DNA from: Ornithinimicrobium cryptoxanthini
GTDB taxonomy: Bacteria > Actinomycetota > Actinomycetes > Actinomycetales > Dermatophilaceae
Reading direction: 5' to 3'
DNA: 64,000 bases
Assembly: GCF_023923205.1 (NCBI RefSeq)
Contig: NZ_CP099490.1
Location: forward strand, 1,364,001-1,428,000
Shown: positions 16,675-26,674 of the stretch, piece after piece
Numbering within the stretch: the first letter of the stretch is position 1
Layout of the letters: each line of letters starts with the position of its first letter
Position numbers and translations under genes: made by a program
The notes under the pieces: generated by a model
The model's input: only the letters and a program-made list of their open reading frames with translations
The model's database searches: none
What the model was told of the DNA's origin: nothing

Positions 16675-17352
16675 ATGCCGATCGAGCCGCCTCCCACCCA
16701 GTGGCACCTGGATCTCAGCCAGGCCGAGCCGGGGGAGGACCTCATCGGCGTCGGTGCTGACCTGGAGCCCGGGACGCTGCTGACGGCCTACCGCTCCGGC
16801 ATCTTCCCGATGGGGCTCGGCGTCCGGGGCCGCGGGACACTGGGCTGGTGGTCACCCGACCCGCGCGGTGTGCTGCTCCCCGGTGACCTGCGGGTGAGCC
16901 GGTCGTTGCGGCGCTCCTGCGCGCGGTTCGAGTTCCGTGTCGACACGGCGTTTGCCCAGGTGGTGGCCCAGTGTGCGGCCCCGGGCCGGAAGGGGCGTTG
17001 GATCACACCTCCCATCGAGCAGGCGTATGTCGAGCTGCACCGGCTGGGGTGGGCCCACTCGGTCGAGACGTGGCTGGGTGGCGAGCTGGTGGGCGGCCTC
17101 TATGGCGTCGCGGTGGGGGGCCTGTTTGCGGGGGAGTCGATGTTCCACCGGGTCACGGACGCCTCCAAGGCCGCCCTGGTGCACCTGGTGTCGCTGGTGT
17201 CCCCGACCGATGCCCTCATCGACGTGCAGTGGAGCACCGACCACCTGGCCACGCTGGGGGTCACCGAGGTGAGCCGCACGGCATACCTCGGGCTGTTGTC
17301 CGACGCCGTGCGCCGACCCCTGCCGGCCGCTTTTGCGACTCTCTCCCGCTGA
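16675..17352 (+). CDS. aat: Leucyl/phenylalanyl-tRNA-protein transferase
   Basis: A 225-residue enzyme that adds Leu or Phe to the N-terminus of proteins starting with Arg or Lys, marking them for Clp degradation (N-degron pathway). Family motifs are AYRSGIFPMGL and GWWSPDPRGVL in the N-terminal part, and GGLYGVAVGGLFAGESMFHR in the catalytic part. It starts 5 bases after the PfkB gene stop and is probably co-transcribed with it. Confidence 0.94.
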   Translation: MPIEPPPTQWHLDLSQAEPGEDLIGVGADLEPGTLLTAYRSGIFPMGLGVRGRGTLGWWSPDPRGVLLPGDLRVSRSLRRSCARFEFRVDTAFAQVVAQCAAPGRKGRWITPPIEQAYVELHRLGWAHSVETWLGGELVGGLYGVAVGGLFAGESMFHRVTDASKAALVHLVSLVSPTDALIDVQWSTDHLATLGVTEVSRTAYLGLLSDAVRRPLPAAFATLSR

Positions 17353-17443
17353 AACCACGTGTCCCAGGCGTCTCAACATGCCACGCACGACGGACCCGAC
17401 ATTTCGTGTCCCACCCTGCCCGCCCTCGTGGACCGCAAGGGGG

Positions 17444-17449
17444 TAGGCT
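17444..17449 (+). promoter_or_regulatory. -10 element TAGGCT for ctaC
   Basis: TAGGCT lies 5 bases before an in-frame GTG (17455) and 38 bases before the TTG at 17488. Transcription would begin close to 17455, giving either a leaderless GTG start or a leader of about 32 bases with an SD for TTG. Confidence 0.55.
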
Positions 17450-17487
17450 CTGGCGTGGAAAACCATGGCTCGATAGTGAGGTGCGCA

Positions 17488-18405
17488 TTGCAACGGCAGA
17501 CTGCTCCGGCCCGTCGCCGCAACACGAGGCTCGGCCGCCTCGGCCTGATGGCTGCTCTGGCCCTGGTCCTCAGTGGCTGCGGGGCCGAGTTCCAGCGTGG
17601 CTACCTCCCCGAGCCGGTGACCGAGATGGGTCCGCGGATCGTCGGTTTCTGGAACGGCACCTGGATCGCCGCCCTGGCTATCGGTGTCCTGGTGTGGGGC
17701 CTGATCCTGTGGTGCGTCGTGGCCTACCGTCGCAAGAAGGACGAGACGGGGCTGCCGGTGCAGCTGCGTTACAACGTCCCCCTCGAGATCCTCTACACCG
17801 TCGTGCCCGTGCTCATGGTCGCCGTCCTGTTCGGCAAGACCGTTGACCTGCAGCACGACATGGTCGACACCTCCCAGCCCGCCGACGTCACGGTCAACGC
17901 GATCGGCAAGAAGTGGTCCTGGGACTTCAACTACGTCGAGGACCAGGCGCACATCGTCGGCACGCAGGCGCTCGGCCTGAGCAAGGGCGAGGAGGGGCTC
18001 CCGGAGACCCTGCCCACCCTGGTGCTCCCGGTCGACTCGCGCATCGAGTTCGTGCTCACCTCGCGCGATGTCATCCACTCGTTCTGGGTGCCGCAGTTCA
18101 TCACGAAGCTGGACATGCTGCCCGGGCGCGTCAACACCTTCCAGGTCGTGACGACCACTGAGGGCGTCTTCCAGGGCAAGTGCGCCGAGCTGTGCGGCGC
18201 CTACCACTCGCAGATGTTGTTCCAGGTCGAGGTCGTGTCCCAGGCGGAGTATGACGAGTTCATCGCCGACCTGAAGGCCAGCGGCGGCGAAGGTCTGCTC
18301 GGCAACGAGTACAACCTCTATGGTCTGCACGAGGGGGAGCCGGCCAAGCTGCCGGCCGAGCTGCTCGAGGACTACGACGCCTCGCTCGAGGAGGAGGACA
18401 ACTGA
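17488..18405 (+). CDS. ctaC: Cytochrome c oxidase subunit II
   Basis: A 305-residue subunit of the aa3-type oxidase. It has a lipoprotein signal ([13 protein letters not shown], lipobox Cys), two transmembrane helices, and the CuA centre [12 protein letters not shown] at about residues 232-243 that accepts electrons from the bcc complex. TTG 17488 is preferred because GAGG lies 8 bases upstream and the signal peptide then begins close to the N-terminus; GTG 17455 and GTG 17476 are alternatives. The stop overlaps the ctaD start by one base (TGATG). Confidence 0.93.
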   Translation: MQRQTAPARRRNTRLGRLGLMAALALVLSGCGAEFQRGYLPEPVTEMGPRIVGFWNGTWIAALAIGVLVWGLILWCVVAYRRKKDETGLPVQLRYNVPLEILYTVVPVLMVAVLFGKTVDLQHDMVDTSQPADVTVNAIGKKWSWDFNYVEDQAHIVGTQALGLSKGEEGLPETLPTLVLPVDSRIEFVLTSRDVIHSFWVPQFITKLDMLPGRVNTFQVVTTTEGVFQGKCAELCGAYHSQMLFQVEVVSQAEYDEFIADLKASGGEGLLGNEYNLYGLHEGEPAKLPAELLEDYDASLEEEDN

Positions 18406-20207
18406 TGGCCATCACCACCACGCGGCCGTCGGGGCCGATCGTCCCGGCTCGGGAACCGGGTCAGCCCAAGGAGAGTCTCGGCAAGCTGCTCGTCAAGTGG
18501 ATGACGACGACCGACCACAAGGTCATCGGCAACCTCTATTTCGTCACCACGGTGCTCTTCTTCATGCTCGGTGGTGTGCTCGCGCTGATCATCCGCCTGG
18601 AGCTGTGGACCCCTGGGCTGCAGGTGGTGGACAACCCCGAGCAGTTCAACCAGATGTTCACGATGCACGGCACGATCATGTTGTTGCTCTTTGCGACACC
18701 GTTGTTTGCCGGCTTCGCCAACGCGATCATGCCGCTGCAGATCGGTGCTCCCGACGTGGCGTTCCCGCGGCTCAACATGTTTGCCTTCTGGCTCTTCCTG
18801 TTCGGTGGTCTGATCACCGTCAGCGGCTTCCTCGCTCCCGGCGGTGCCGCTGCGTTCGGCTGGTTCGCCTATATGCCGCTGGCCGGCCCCGCGCACAGTC
18901 CGGGCGTCGGCGGTGACCTGTGGGTGATGGGTCTGGCGATGACCGGGTTCGGCACGATCCTGGGTGCCGTCAACTTCATTACCACCATCGTCTGCATGCG
19001 CGCACCGGGCATGACCATGTTCCGGATGCCGATCTTCACCTGGAACATCCTGGTGACCTCGATCCTCGTCCTCATGGTCTTCCCGGTCCTGGCCGCCGCC
19101 TTCTTCGGGATGGCTGCCGACCGAATAGTCGGGGCAGAGGTCTTTAATCCGGAACACGGCGGAGCCATGCTCTGGCAACACCTGTTCTGGTTCTTCGGCC
19201 ACCCCGAGGTCTACATCATTGCCCTGCCGTTCTTCGGCATCATCACCGAGATCCTGCCGGTGTTCAGCCGCAAGCCGGTCTTCGGCTACAAGACCCTGGT
19301 CTTCGCCACGGTGGCCATCGCCGCCCTGTCGGTCAGCGTGTGGGCCCACCACATGTATGCCACCGGCGCTGTGCTGCTCGAGTTCTTCGCGATCATGACG
19401 ATGCTGATCGCGGTGCCCACGGGGGTGAAGTTCTTCAACTGGGTCGGGACGATGTGGGGCGGCCACCTGACGTTCGAGACGCCCATGTTGTGGTCCCTCG
19501 GCTTCCTGGTCACCTTCCTGTTCGGTGGTCTGACCGGTGTCATCCTGGCCAGCCCGGTGCTCGACTTCCATGTCACCGACTCCTACTTCGTGGTTGCGCA
19601 CTTCCACTACGTGGTGTTCGGCACCGTGGTGTTCGCGATGTTTGCCGGCTTCTATTTCTGGTGGCCCAAGTTCACGGGCCACATGCTCGACGAGAAGCTC
19701 GGCAAGCTGCACTTCTGGATGCTGTTCTTCGGCTTCCACGGCACGTTCCTGATCCAGCACTGGCTGGGCGCGATGGGCATGCCGCGTCGCTACCCGGACT
19801 ACATGCCTGAGGACGGCTTCACCTGGATGAACCAGCTGTCCACGGTCTCAGCGCTCCTGCTGGGAGCCTCGATGCTGCCCTTCCTGTATGCCGTGTGGAA
19901 GAGCTTCCGCACGGAGAAGGTCCAGGTCGATGACCCCTGGGGCTATGGCGCCTCGCTCGAGTGGGCGACATCCTGCCCGCCGCCGCGGCACAACTTCAAC
20001 GAGATCCCCAGGATCCGTTCGGAGCGGCCAGCGTTCGACCTGCATCACGCGAACGTCGCGACGATGGAGTCTGCCGAGCCGGACAAGGGCGTCCTGGAGA
20101 CGCTCCTGGGTGGTCCGGACACCGACCCGCAGGGCCGTCAGGGCACCGTGACAGGTGGCACCGAGGGCAAGGACGACCCCGACACGTTCGACGGAGACCG
20201 CCGATGA
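18405..20207 (+). CDS. ctaD: Cytochrome c oxidase subunit I
   Basis: A 600-residue catalytic subunit with 12 transmembrane helices carrying heme a and the heme a3-CuB centre. The conserved blocks [21 protein letters not shown] (CuB histidine and cross-linked Tyr), WAHHMYATG, and [10 protein letters not shown] are all present. A C-terminal cytosolic extension of about 70 residues is rich in Asp/Gly. It lies between ctaC (1-bp overlap) and ctaF (4-bp overlap), one operon. Confidence 0.97.
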   Translation: MAITTTRPSGPIVPAREPGQPKESLGKLLVKWMTTTDHKVIGNLYFVTTVLFFMLGGVLALIIRLELWTPGLQVVDNPEQFNQMFTMHGTIMLLLFATPLFAGFANAIMPLQIGAPDVAFPRLNMFAFWLFLFGGLITVSGFLAPGGAAAFGWFAYMPLAGPAHSPGVGGDLWVMGLAMTGFGTILGAVNFITTIVCMRAPGMTMFRMPIFTWNILVTSILVLMVFPVLAAAFFGMAADRIVGAEVFNPEHGGAMLWQHLFWFFGHPEVYIIALPFFGIITEILPVFSRKPVFGYKTLVFATVAIAALSVSVWAHHMYATGAVLLEFFAIMTMLIAVPTGVKFFNWVGTMWGGHLTFETPMLWSLGFLVTFLFGGLTGVILASPVLDFHVTDSYFVVAHFHYVVFGTVVFAMFAGFYFWWPKFTGHMLDEKLGKLHFWMLFFGFHGTFLIQHWLGAMGMPRRYPDYMPEDGFTWMNQLSTVSALLLGASMLPFLYAVWKSFRTEKVQVDDPWGYGASLEWATSCPPPRHNFNEIPRIRSERPAFDLHHANVATMESAEPDKGVLETLLGGPDTDPQGRQGTVTGGTEGKDDPDTFDGDRR

Positions 20208-20605
20208 AGGTTGAGAGCAAGCTCTTCTGGTATCTGGTCGCCTTCTTCGCGATCGTCGCGGTGATCTATGCCTACTTCACCGGCATGGGTGAATGGGTCG
20301 GCATCCTGGGCCTCGGGCTGACCGCGACCATGTGCGCGATGATCGCGTGGTATCTCGCCAAGTCCGGCCGCACCGTCGACTTCCGCCCAGAGGACAACCC
20401 GGACGGTGAGATCGCTGAGCAGGCGGGCCCTTATGGCTTCTTCAGCCCCCACTCGTGGTGGCCGCTGTGGCTGGGCGCCTCCCTCGGACTGCTGGTCCTC
20501 GGCGTGGCGATCGGCTGGTGGATCGTCATCATCGCGACGCCGTTCGTGGCGATCGCCAGCGTCGGCTGGGTCTTTGAGTACTTCCACGGCGAGAAGGCCA
20601 TCTGA
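20204..20605 (+). CDS. ctaF: Cytochrome c oxidase subunit 4 (actinobacterial type)
   Basis: A 133-residue membrane protein with four helices (two at about 8-55, two at about 85-125). The start [11 protein letters not shown] and the block [16 protein letters not shown] are hallmarks of the actinobacterial subunit IV, which sits in the bcc-aa3 supercomplex. ATG 20204 overlaps the ctaD stop as ATGA. A strong hairpin follows 20 bases after the stop. Confidence 0.94.
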   Translation: MKVESKLFWYLVAFFAIVAVIYAYFTGMGEWVGILGLGLTATMCAMIAWYLAKSGRTVDFRPEDNPDGEIAEQAGPYGFFSPHSWWPLWLGASLGLLVLGVAIGWWIVIIATPFVAIASVGWVFEYFHGEKAI

Positions 20606-20626
20606 CGCCTCCTGCGCCTCGCTGAG

Positions 20627-20658
20627 CGGCCGCTACACCCGGATGGGTGTGGCGGCCG
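20627..20658. terminator. Bidirectional hairpin between ctaF and the metallopeptidase gene
   Basis: CGGCCGC-T-ACACCC and GGGTGT-G-GCGGCCG pair over 13 bp plus one T-G wobble around a 4-base loop. It lies between convergent genes and can end both. Its 3' arm is the start of a 15-bp tandem repeat. Confidence 0.75.
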
Positions 20659-20695
20659 TTCTTCTGGTGGCCGTTCGTCTGGTGGCCGTTCGTCC
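20651..20695. repeat. 15-bp tandem repeat, 3 copies
   Basis: Units ggcggccgttcttct, ggtggccgttcgtct and ggtggccgttcgtcc follow each other without gaps between the terminator and the 3' end of the metallopeptidase gene. Confidence 0.85.
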
Positions 20696-20702
20696 GCGCT
20701 CT

Positions 20703-21167
20703 TCAGCCCCAGCCGAGGGCGTGCAGCTTCTCGTCGTCGATCCCGAAGTGGTGGGCAATCTCGTGGACCACCGTGACCGCTACCTCGTCGATCACCTCGT
20801 CCCGGTCGCGACACATCCGCAGCGTCGGTCCACGGAAGATGGTGATGCGGTCGGGCATCCCACCGCCGAACAGGTCTCCGCGCTCGGTCAGCGGCACCCC
20901 GTCATAGACGCCCAGCAGGTCCGGGTCGTCCTCGGGTGGCTCGTCCTCGACGAGGAACACCACGTTGTCGAGCAGGTCCATCAGTTGCGGCGGGACCTCG
21001 TCGAGCGCGTCACCGACAGCAATCTCGAAGTCCTCCCGGCTCATCTCGACCGGGTCGGGAGCTGGCTCCTCGAGGTGCCGGTGATGGTCCTGCTCATCCG
21101 CATGGTCGTGCGGCTGCCCGTGGTGCTCGGTTGCGTCGGCGGACGGGTCGTCATCATGGGAAGCCAC
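20703..21167 (-). CDS. Zinicin-like (metzincin-related) metallopeptidase family protein
   Basis: A 154-residue protein. The N-terminal 40 residues are His/Asp-rich and disordered. The conserved domain begins SREDFEIAVGDALDEVPPQL and ends with the zinc site VVHEIAHHFGIDDEKLHALG (HExxH with a third ligand). Family members are small, poorly studied metallopeptidases common in actinobacteria. The gene converges with ctaF. The His-rich N-terminus could bind metal. Confidence 0.82.
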   Translation of the reverse strand: MASHDDDPSADATEHHGQPHDHADEQDHHRHLEEPAPDPVEMSREDFEIAVGDALDEVPPQLMDLLDNVVFLVEDEPPEDDPDLLGVYDGVPLTERGDLFGGGMPDRITIFRGPTLRMCRDRDEVIDEVAVTVVHEIAHHFGIDDEKLHALGWG

Positions 21168-21291
21168 CTCGCCAGTATGCCTTTGTGCGTGTCAGTCACG
21201 GAGGCGGGGCCAGGGTCGAGGAGTCAACGTGGCGGAGCCAACGTGGCGGACTGGGAGTGGTGGTCCCGACGTGGTGGCGTGGGTGCCGCGG

Positions 21292-22886
21292 TCAGAACGG
21301 CGGGGGCAGTTCGTCGTCTGCCCGCCGCTTGGCTTCCTTGCGCCGGGTCTGGTGGGGTGCCTCGAACGGCCAACCCATGTCGAGAAACTGCTGGGCGTCC
21401 TCAAAGTCGTCCCAGCCAGCCAGCTTCTCGTCGTGGAAGACCGTCCGCTCGGTGAGCGCGGCATAGATCAGTCGGTCCCGGACGTCGATGTCATTGAGGT
21501 TGGGCCCGTCGGGGTGGTCCAGGATCGCTGGCCAGGGCGGCTGACTGTATTGGCGGTAGTCGTGGGGATAGGTGGTGTAGATCCGGCCGAACAGCGTGCG
21601 CCACGTCATCTTGCGGGTCTCGGGCTCGAGCAGTGCCTCAATCAGTCCGCGTGTCTTGTAGAAATGGTCGGCGCCGTGCTCGGTGGCGAGATTCTTGATC
21701 GCGGTCGGTCCGCCGCGTTGCTCGTCGTCGTGGTCGTAGGGCTCGACGTGGTCGAACTGACATCGTGAAGCAGGCACAGTGCACCCGGGCGCTCGACAGA
21801 GGCGGTCTGCCGCTGCGATCTGCTCGCGCATGTCACGATCTGGCGCGTAGGCCTTGCGGGATCGCTCGACACAGACTCCGGTGCCGGGATCGGTGAGCAA
21901 GCGGTGCATCGTCGTGCCGGGAGCCAACGCAAGCTCACGCACGTGCTCGGCCGTCAGGAAGATGCCGTGGTTGGCGATCTCGGCAACCGCCGTCGAGCTG
22001 GGGTCCAGCAGCGCGTCCAGCGGGACGATCACATCCAGGTGGACGGGACCGAGGCCGGCGATGACCTGGGCCAGCGTCAAGGGGTCGACCAGCGGACTAT
22101 CGCCGGCATCCCGGGGCTGCTCACGCGTGGCGACATCCTGACCGCAGTTGCGGATGCCGCTGCCGCTGCCGCTGCCGCTGGTGGTGGTGCGGCTGCTGGT
22201 GCTGGAGCAGGTGCAGGTGGCGCCGCTACCGTCGTTGGTGGCGAGGGTGCCGTGCGCCAGGAGAGCGAGAGCTGCATCGACGGCCAGCTGCCTGACCGTG
22301 TCATCCGCACCGGCAGCGCGAGCCTTGCGGGCAATGACGTCGATCCGGTCATAGGACCCGACGACCGCCGAGGTCGGACCACGCAGTGAGATGGTCGCCG
22401 TCCCGTCGTCATCGACCCTCATCGACATGGCTCGTTCGGCCCGTGCCTGCTTGCGCTTGGCACGCTGCGACTCGGGATCGCTGCCCTGCACACGCGCGAT
22501 CTCGCGGTTCAGGTCGCGCTTGAACTGAGCCGTTGAGGTCCGTGCACTCTGGCCGGCCTCGTCGGGCTGCGGGTCAGACGGCGGACAGAAGAGACGGGAC
22601 GCGATGGCCCCGGCCTCGTGGTGGGGCAGGTTGCGGCACTTGTCATACCACGTCCGGGCCATGTGCCAGTCCACCTGGCCGCTAGCCATCGCGGCCCGCG
22701 CCGGGGCGCGCGGTCTTGGAGAGCTCATCAGGGGAGGCCACGCCCAGGCGGTCCAGCAGCTCACGACCGGCCGCGACGTTCATCTCCTGTGCCAAGTCAT
22801 GCACAGCCTGTCAAAGGGCGCGTCAGAACCGTTCGACGAGACGACGGCCTCGTCGAAAACAAGGAGCACGCCCAGGGCGCCGTCTA
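21292..22886 (-). pseudogene. DUF222 / HNH endonuclease gene with broken 5' part
   Basis: The intact frame from about 22689 to 21292 encodes the second half of DUF222 and an HNH nuclease domain (CRAPGCTVPASRCQFDHVEP, then NLATEHGADHFYKT). Upstream, the expected N-terminal part exists but in other frames. Around 22880-22815 one frame reads ALDGALGVLLVFDEAVVSS, and from 22804 a second frame reads VHDLAQEMNVAAGRELLDRL and ASPDELSKTAR before a TAG. The third frame then continues with ARAAMASGQVDWHMA. In homologues I recall, about 35 residues including an RRRWRA and GWGV stretch lie between SKTAR and the MASG segment; they are missing. So there is at least one frameshift and one deletion. No good ribosome site precedes any internal start. 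A CCGCTG hexamer repeat at 22159-22183 adds a low-complexity Ser/Thr/Gly linker. Confidence 0.7.
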
Positions 22887-22889
22887 ACG

Positions 22890-22928
22890 CCGGATGGCCG
22901 TGGCGCCTGGGGCACCACGACCATCCGG
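22890..22928 (-). terminator. Hairpin terminator after qcrB
   Basis: CCGGATGG (22890-22897) pairs with CCATCCGG (22921-22928), with an inner GTGG/CCAC stem. It lies 39-77 bases past the qcrB stop on the minus strand, just before the broken HNH gene. Confidence 0.6.
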
Positions 22929-22966
22929 ATCGTGCGTGAGGGGCTCGCCCCCGTGGTGACTACGTC

Positions 22967-24733
22967 TTAGTGACGGTCGTCCGAGCGCAAGCGTGCGGTC
23001 TCGTCGGCCCGGGACTCCTCGATGGACTCCGCGTGGCCGCCGGGCAGGGCCTCAGCCTCACCGTGGTGGTGCGCGGCCGCCAGCTCGGACGGCGTGACGG
23101 GCTCGACCCGGTCCTTGAAGTAGAACTCCGACAGACTGCGCCGCAACTTGTGGCCGATGCCGCGGGAGGTGGGGGAGGCCACTCCATACTCATCCGTGTC
23201 TGCGGCAGTCGTGAGCGACAGCGGACGCTGCACCTCGTGCTGCACCAGGGGCCAGCGCTCCTGTGGGTCGAGGTCCTCGTGCACCTCATAGAAGCGACCC
23301 TCCGGCGTCCGCTGGATGCGGCCGGACTCCGCGCCGTGCAGGACGGTCTCACGGTCGAAGCGCTGCAACGACAGGCACAGGCGCTTGGTGACCATGAACG
23401 TGACGATCGGCAGGAGGAAGAACAGGACCCGCAGGGCGACCGTGATGTCGTTGATGGACAGGTAGAACTTGACCGCGATGATGTCGTTGATCGTGGCGAG
23501 TGCCAGGACGAGATACATCGAGATGGCAGCAGCGCCGACCGCGGTGCGGACCGGGGCGTTGCGCGGGCGGTCGAGCAGGTGGTGCTCGCGCTTGTCGCCG
23601 GTGATCCACGCCTCGACGAAGGGATAGGCACCCAGGATGATCCACACCAGCGGCAGCAGGACCAGCGAGCCCAGGAAGATCTGGGGACTGACCGTGAAGC
23701 CCCAGAGCGAGAACTCCAGGAAGCCAGGCAGGAGTCGCAGCGCACCGTCAGAGAACCACATGTAGAAGTCCGGCTGCGATCCTGCGGTGACCTGCGCCGG
23801 GTCATAGGGCCCGTAGGCCCACACGGCGTTAATCGTGACCGTCGCAGCAATGAGTGCGGTGATGCCGAAGACGATGAAGAAGAACCCACCGGCCTTGGCG
23901 GTGTAGACCGGCATCAGCGGGAAGCCCACGACGTTGTCGTTGGTGCGGCCCGGGCCGGGGTACTGCGTGTGCTTGTGCCAGAAGACCAGGAAGATGTGGA
24001 CGGCGAAGAGCCCGACCAGGATCGCCGGCAGCAGCAGCACGTGGACGATGTAGAGACGCGGGATGATCAGCTCGCCGGGGAACTCCCCGCCGAAGATCAT
24101 GAACGTCATGTAGGAGCCGATGACCGGCGCCGACGAGACGAAGCCGTTCATGGCGCGGATGCCGGTGCCGGAGAGCAGGTCGTCCGGCAGGGAGTAGCCC
24201 GCGAAGCCCTCGATCGCGGCCAGCAGGGACAGGACGGTGCCGATCACCCAGTTGAGCTCACGCGGCTTGCGGAAGGCGCCGGTGAAGAACACCCGGGCCA
24301 CGTGCAGCGCGATGCCGACGATGAACAGCAGCGCCGCCCAGTGGTGGAGCTGACGGATCAGCAGACCGCCCTTGATCTCAAAGGAGATGTCCAGGGTCGA
24401 GGCGTAGGCCTCGCTCATGCCGACGCCCTTGAGTGGCACGTAGGAGCCGTCGTAGATGACGTGGCCCATGCTCGGCACGAACCAGAAGGTCAGGAAGGTC
24501 CCGGTGATCAGGCAGATGATCATCGAGTACATCGCGATCTCGCCGAGCAGGAACGACCAGTGGTCGGGGAAGACCTTCTTGAACAGGCCCATGCCCTTGG
24601 CGACACCAAGCCGCTCGTCGGCCCACACCAGGGGCGGGGGCAGCGACGGACGGGCGTCGTCCGCGGAGGTCTCAGTTGCAGCGCTGGAGGGCCTGGCGCG
24701 CACCGCGTCGGCTCCCTGCGGGATGGTCGTCAT
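22967..24733 (-). CDS. qcrB: Cytochrome bc1 complex cytochrome b subunit
   Basis: A 588-residue integral membrane subunit of the bcc complex, longer than mitochondrial cytochrome b because of a cytosolic C-terminal extension (about residues 420-588) typical of actinobacteria. Heme ligating regions include RQLHHWAALLFIVGIALHVARV and HVLLLPAILVGLFAVHIFLV split over the fourth and second helices; the Qo motif appears as PYDP. ATG 24733 overlaps the qcrA stop by one base (TGATG). It is the last gene of ctaE-qcrC-qcrA-qcrB. Confidence 0.96.
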   Translation of the reverse strand: MTTIPQGADAVRARPSSAATETSADDARPSLPPPLVWADERLGVAKGMGLFKKVFPDHWSFLLGEIAMYSMIICLITGTFLTFWFVPSMGHVIYDGSYVPLKGVGMSEAYASTLDISFEIKGGLLIRQLHHWAALLFIVGIALHVARVFFTGAFRKPRELNWVIGTVLSLLAAIEGFAGYSLPDDLLSGTGIRAMNGFVSSAPVIGSYMTFMIFGGEFPGELIIPRLYIVHVLLLPAILVGLFAVHIFLVFWHKHTQYPGPGRTNDNVVGFPLMPVYTAKAGGFFFIVFGITALIAATVTINAVWAYGPYDPAQVTAGSQPDFYMWFSDGALRLLPGFLEFSLWGFTVSPQIFLGSLVLLPLVWIILGAYPFVEAWITGDKREHHLLDRPRNAPVRTAVGAAAISMYLVLALATINDIIAVKFYLSINDITVALRVLFFLLPIVTFMVTKRLCLSLQRFDRETVLHGAESGRIQRTPEGRFYEVHEDLDPQERWPLVQHEVQRPLSLTTAADTDEYGVASPTSRGIGHKLRRSLSEFYFKDRVEPVTPSELAAAHHHGEAEALPGGHAESIEESRADETARLRSDDRH

Positions 24734-25818
24734 CAGCCACGCTCCCAAAAGCTCGGGCCGACCGGCTCAGCAAAGCCGTCAGCCGCCACGAGATAACCGT
24801 CCTCAACCGTGATGCGCAACTGCGGCAGCGGTCGTTTGGCCGGGCCGAAGATGACCTCGCAGTCGTTGGTCATGTCGAACGTCGACTGGTGGCACGGGCA
24901 GAGCAGGTGGTGCGTCTGCCGCTCATAGAGCGCCACCGGACAACCGACGTGGGTGCAGATCTTGGAGTAGGCCACGATGCCGTCGACACCCCAGTCGCGC
25001 TGCTTGGCGCTCTTGATGTCTTCGGGGTTCATCTTGACCAGCAGGACCGAGGAGGTGGCCTTGGCCGTCATGATCTCCTGGTCGCTGGGGCCGTCCTCGG
25101 TGTGCGCGCCGGCATACCCCTCGGGCATGACGTGGATGACCGAGCCCTGGGTGAGGTCGGAGGCACGGATCGGCGTCCCGGAGGGGTCGATCACCAGCCG
25201 CATGCCCTTCTTCCACACCGTCCTGGAGAGCATCTCGGCCGGCGAGGGGTCGCGCCAGATGTTGGGGTCCAGGCCACCAGCGACCTGCAGTGCCATCGGG
25301 AGGGCGAACAGGCTCAGGGCGCCACCGGCGGTCAGCAGCAGCATCGGGCGACGGTGCAGCTGAGCGCCGCGGTAGCCGTCGGACAGGACGCCAGCGGCGT
25401 CATCGCGTGCCGCCTGGTCGGAGGCCTGCAGGTGACGCTCCTCGACGACCTCGGTGTCGGGCATGAGCGTCTTGGCCCAGTGCACGGCACCGAAGCCGAT
25501 GCCGAGCAGCGAAACCGCCATGGTCAGACCGAGGATCAGGTGGTAGAGGTTCATCTCGCCGATGAGCAGGATCTCGCCACGCAGGTTCGGGTCGACGAAC
25601 AGGTAGGCCACGATGAAGCCGAGGGCGCCCAGCATGGACAGCCCGAACATCGTCGTCACCTGACGCTCAGCGCGCTTGGCGGCGCCCTCGTCCAGGTCGG
25701 CCCGACGGGGGCGGTGCGGGGGCAGCCCCGGGTTCTCGAAGCGGTCGAGGCCATCGGCCTCGACATAGGTGGCCGGCTTGTCGTGCGGGTCGTGCACGAC
25801 GATCTCGTCGTCACTCAT
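24733..25818 (-). CDS. qcrA: Cytochrome bc1 complex Rieske iron-sulfur subunit
   Basis: A 361-residue subunit with three N-terminal transmembrane helices (about residues 57-75, 92-110 and 160-180), the actinobacterial arrangement, then the soluble Rieske domain. The 2Fe-2S ligands are CTHVGC near residue 288 and CPCHQS near 306. It accepts an electron from menaquinol and passes it to the diheme QcrC. It starts 3 bases after the qcrC stop. Confidence 0.96.
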   Translation of the reverse strand: MSDDEIVVHDPHDKPATYVEADGLDRFENPGLPPHRPRRADLDEGAAKRAERQVTTMFGLSMLGALGFIVAYLFVDPNLRGEILLIGEMNLYHLILGLTMAVSLLGIGFGAVHWAKTLMPDTEVVEERHLQASDQAARDDAAGVLSDGYRGAQLHRRPMLLLTAGGALSLFALPMALQVAGGLDPNIWRDPSPAEMLSRTVWKKGMRLVIDPSGTPIRASDLTQGSVIHVMPEGYAGAHTEDGPSDQEIMTAKATSSVLLVKMNPEDIKSAKQRDWGVDGIVAYSKICTHVGCPVALYERQTHHLLCPCHQSTFDMTNDCEVIFGPAKRPLPQLRITVEDGYLVAADGFAEPVGPSFWERG

Positions 25819-25821
25819 CGG

Positions 25822-26625
25822 TCAGGCCGCCTTTCGTCCGAGCCAGACCGCTGCCGCGATCAGCATCCCGATGCCGATGGTCCAGATGAACACGGCGTCA
25901 CCCGCCGGACCCATCGATCCGAGATCGTGACCGCCGAAGGCGTTGCCACCCTCTTCGATGTTCTTGATGAAGGCGATGACGTCTTCCTTCTCCTGCGGGG
26001 TGATGGTCGCGTCGTTGAAGACAGGCATCGACTGCGGGCCAGTGAGCATCGCCTCGTACATGTGGACCGGCTCGACGCCCATCAGGGTCGGGGCGTACTT
26101 GCCGCGGGTCAGCGCACCACCCTGCGCGGCGGAGTTGTGGCACATCGCGCAGTTGGTGCGGAAGATCTTGCCGCCGTTGGCGATGTCGGCGTTGGCCAGG
26201 TCGGTGTACTCCGCGTCCGGGATGTCCGGGCCCGGGCCCAGGGAGGCGACGAAGTCACCCAGCTGGTCGATCTCCTTCTCGCTGAAGTTGACCTCGTTGG
26301 GGTTGGCCGGAGCCTGCACGCCCGGGGTGGCGAGCGGCATACGACCCGTCGACACCTGGAAGTCTGTCGCCGCCTTGCCCACGCCAGCCAGGGACGGACC
26401 CGCGGTGCCGTTGCCCCCGCCATTCTTGCCGTGGCAGGTCGCGCAGTTGGCCAGGAAGAGCTTCTCGCCCTCCTCGACGTCGTCGACCGCAGCGGCGGCG
26501 GAATAGCTGTCAGCCGGAGCGACCGGCTGCAGGGCCGCATAGGCGGAGCCGGTGAACGTCAGCCCGAGGAACAGCAGGACGATCAGGGCGATGGGGCTGC
26601 GTCGGTATGCGGCCAACTTGCTCAC
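25822..26625 (-). CDS. qcrC: Cytochrome bc1 complex diheme cytochrome c subunit
   Basis: A 267-residue membrane-anchored diheme cytochrome c. An N-terminal export signal/anchor (about 9-30) is followed by two c-type heme sites, C61-AT-CH and C159-AM-CH, and a C-terminal transmembrane helix at about 243-262. Two hemes let it replace a separate soluble cytochrome c and pass electrons straight to CtaC in the supercomplex. Confidence 0.96.
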   Translation of the reverse strand: MSKLAAYRRSPIALIVLLFLGLTFTGSAYAALQPVAPADSYSAAAAVDDVEEGEKLFLANCATCHGKNGGGNGTAGPSLAGVGKAATDFQVSTGRMPLATPGVQAPANPNEVNFSEKEIDQLGDFVASLGPGPDIPDAEYTDLANADIANGGKIFRTNCAMCHNSAAQGGALTRGKYAPTLMGVEPVHMYEAMLTGPQSMPVFNDATITPQEKEDVIAFIKNIEEGGNAFGGHDLGSMGPAGDAVFIWTIGIGMLIAAAVWLGRKAA

Positions 26626-26674
26626 GCGGCGCTCCTCGGTCGTAGGTCGGTGCGGATGCTAAACATGTTGCGGC

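Noticed and set aside
22604..22939. Plus-strand frames opposite the broken HNH gene
   Set aside because: They are antisense to recognisable DUF222 pieces and have no family features.
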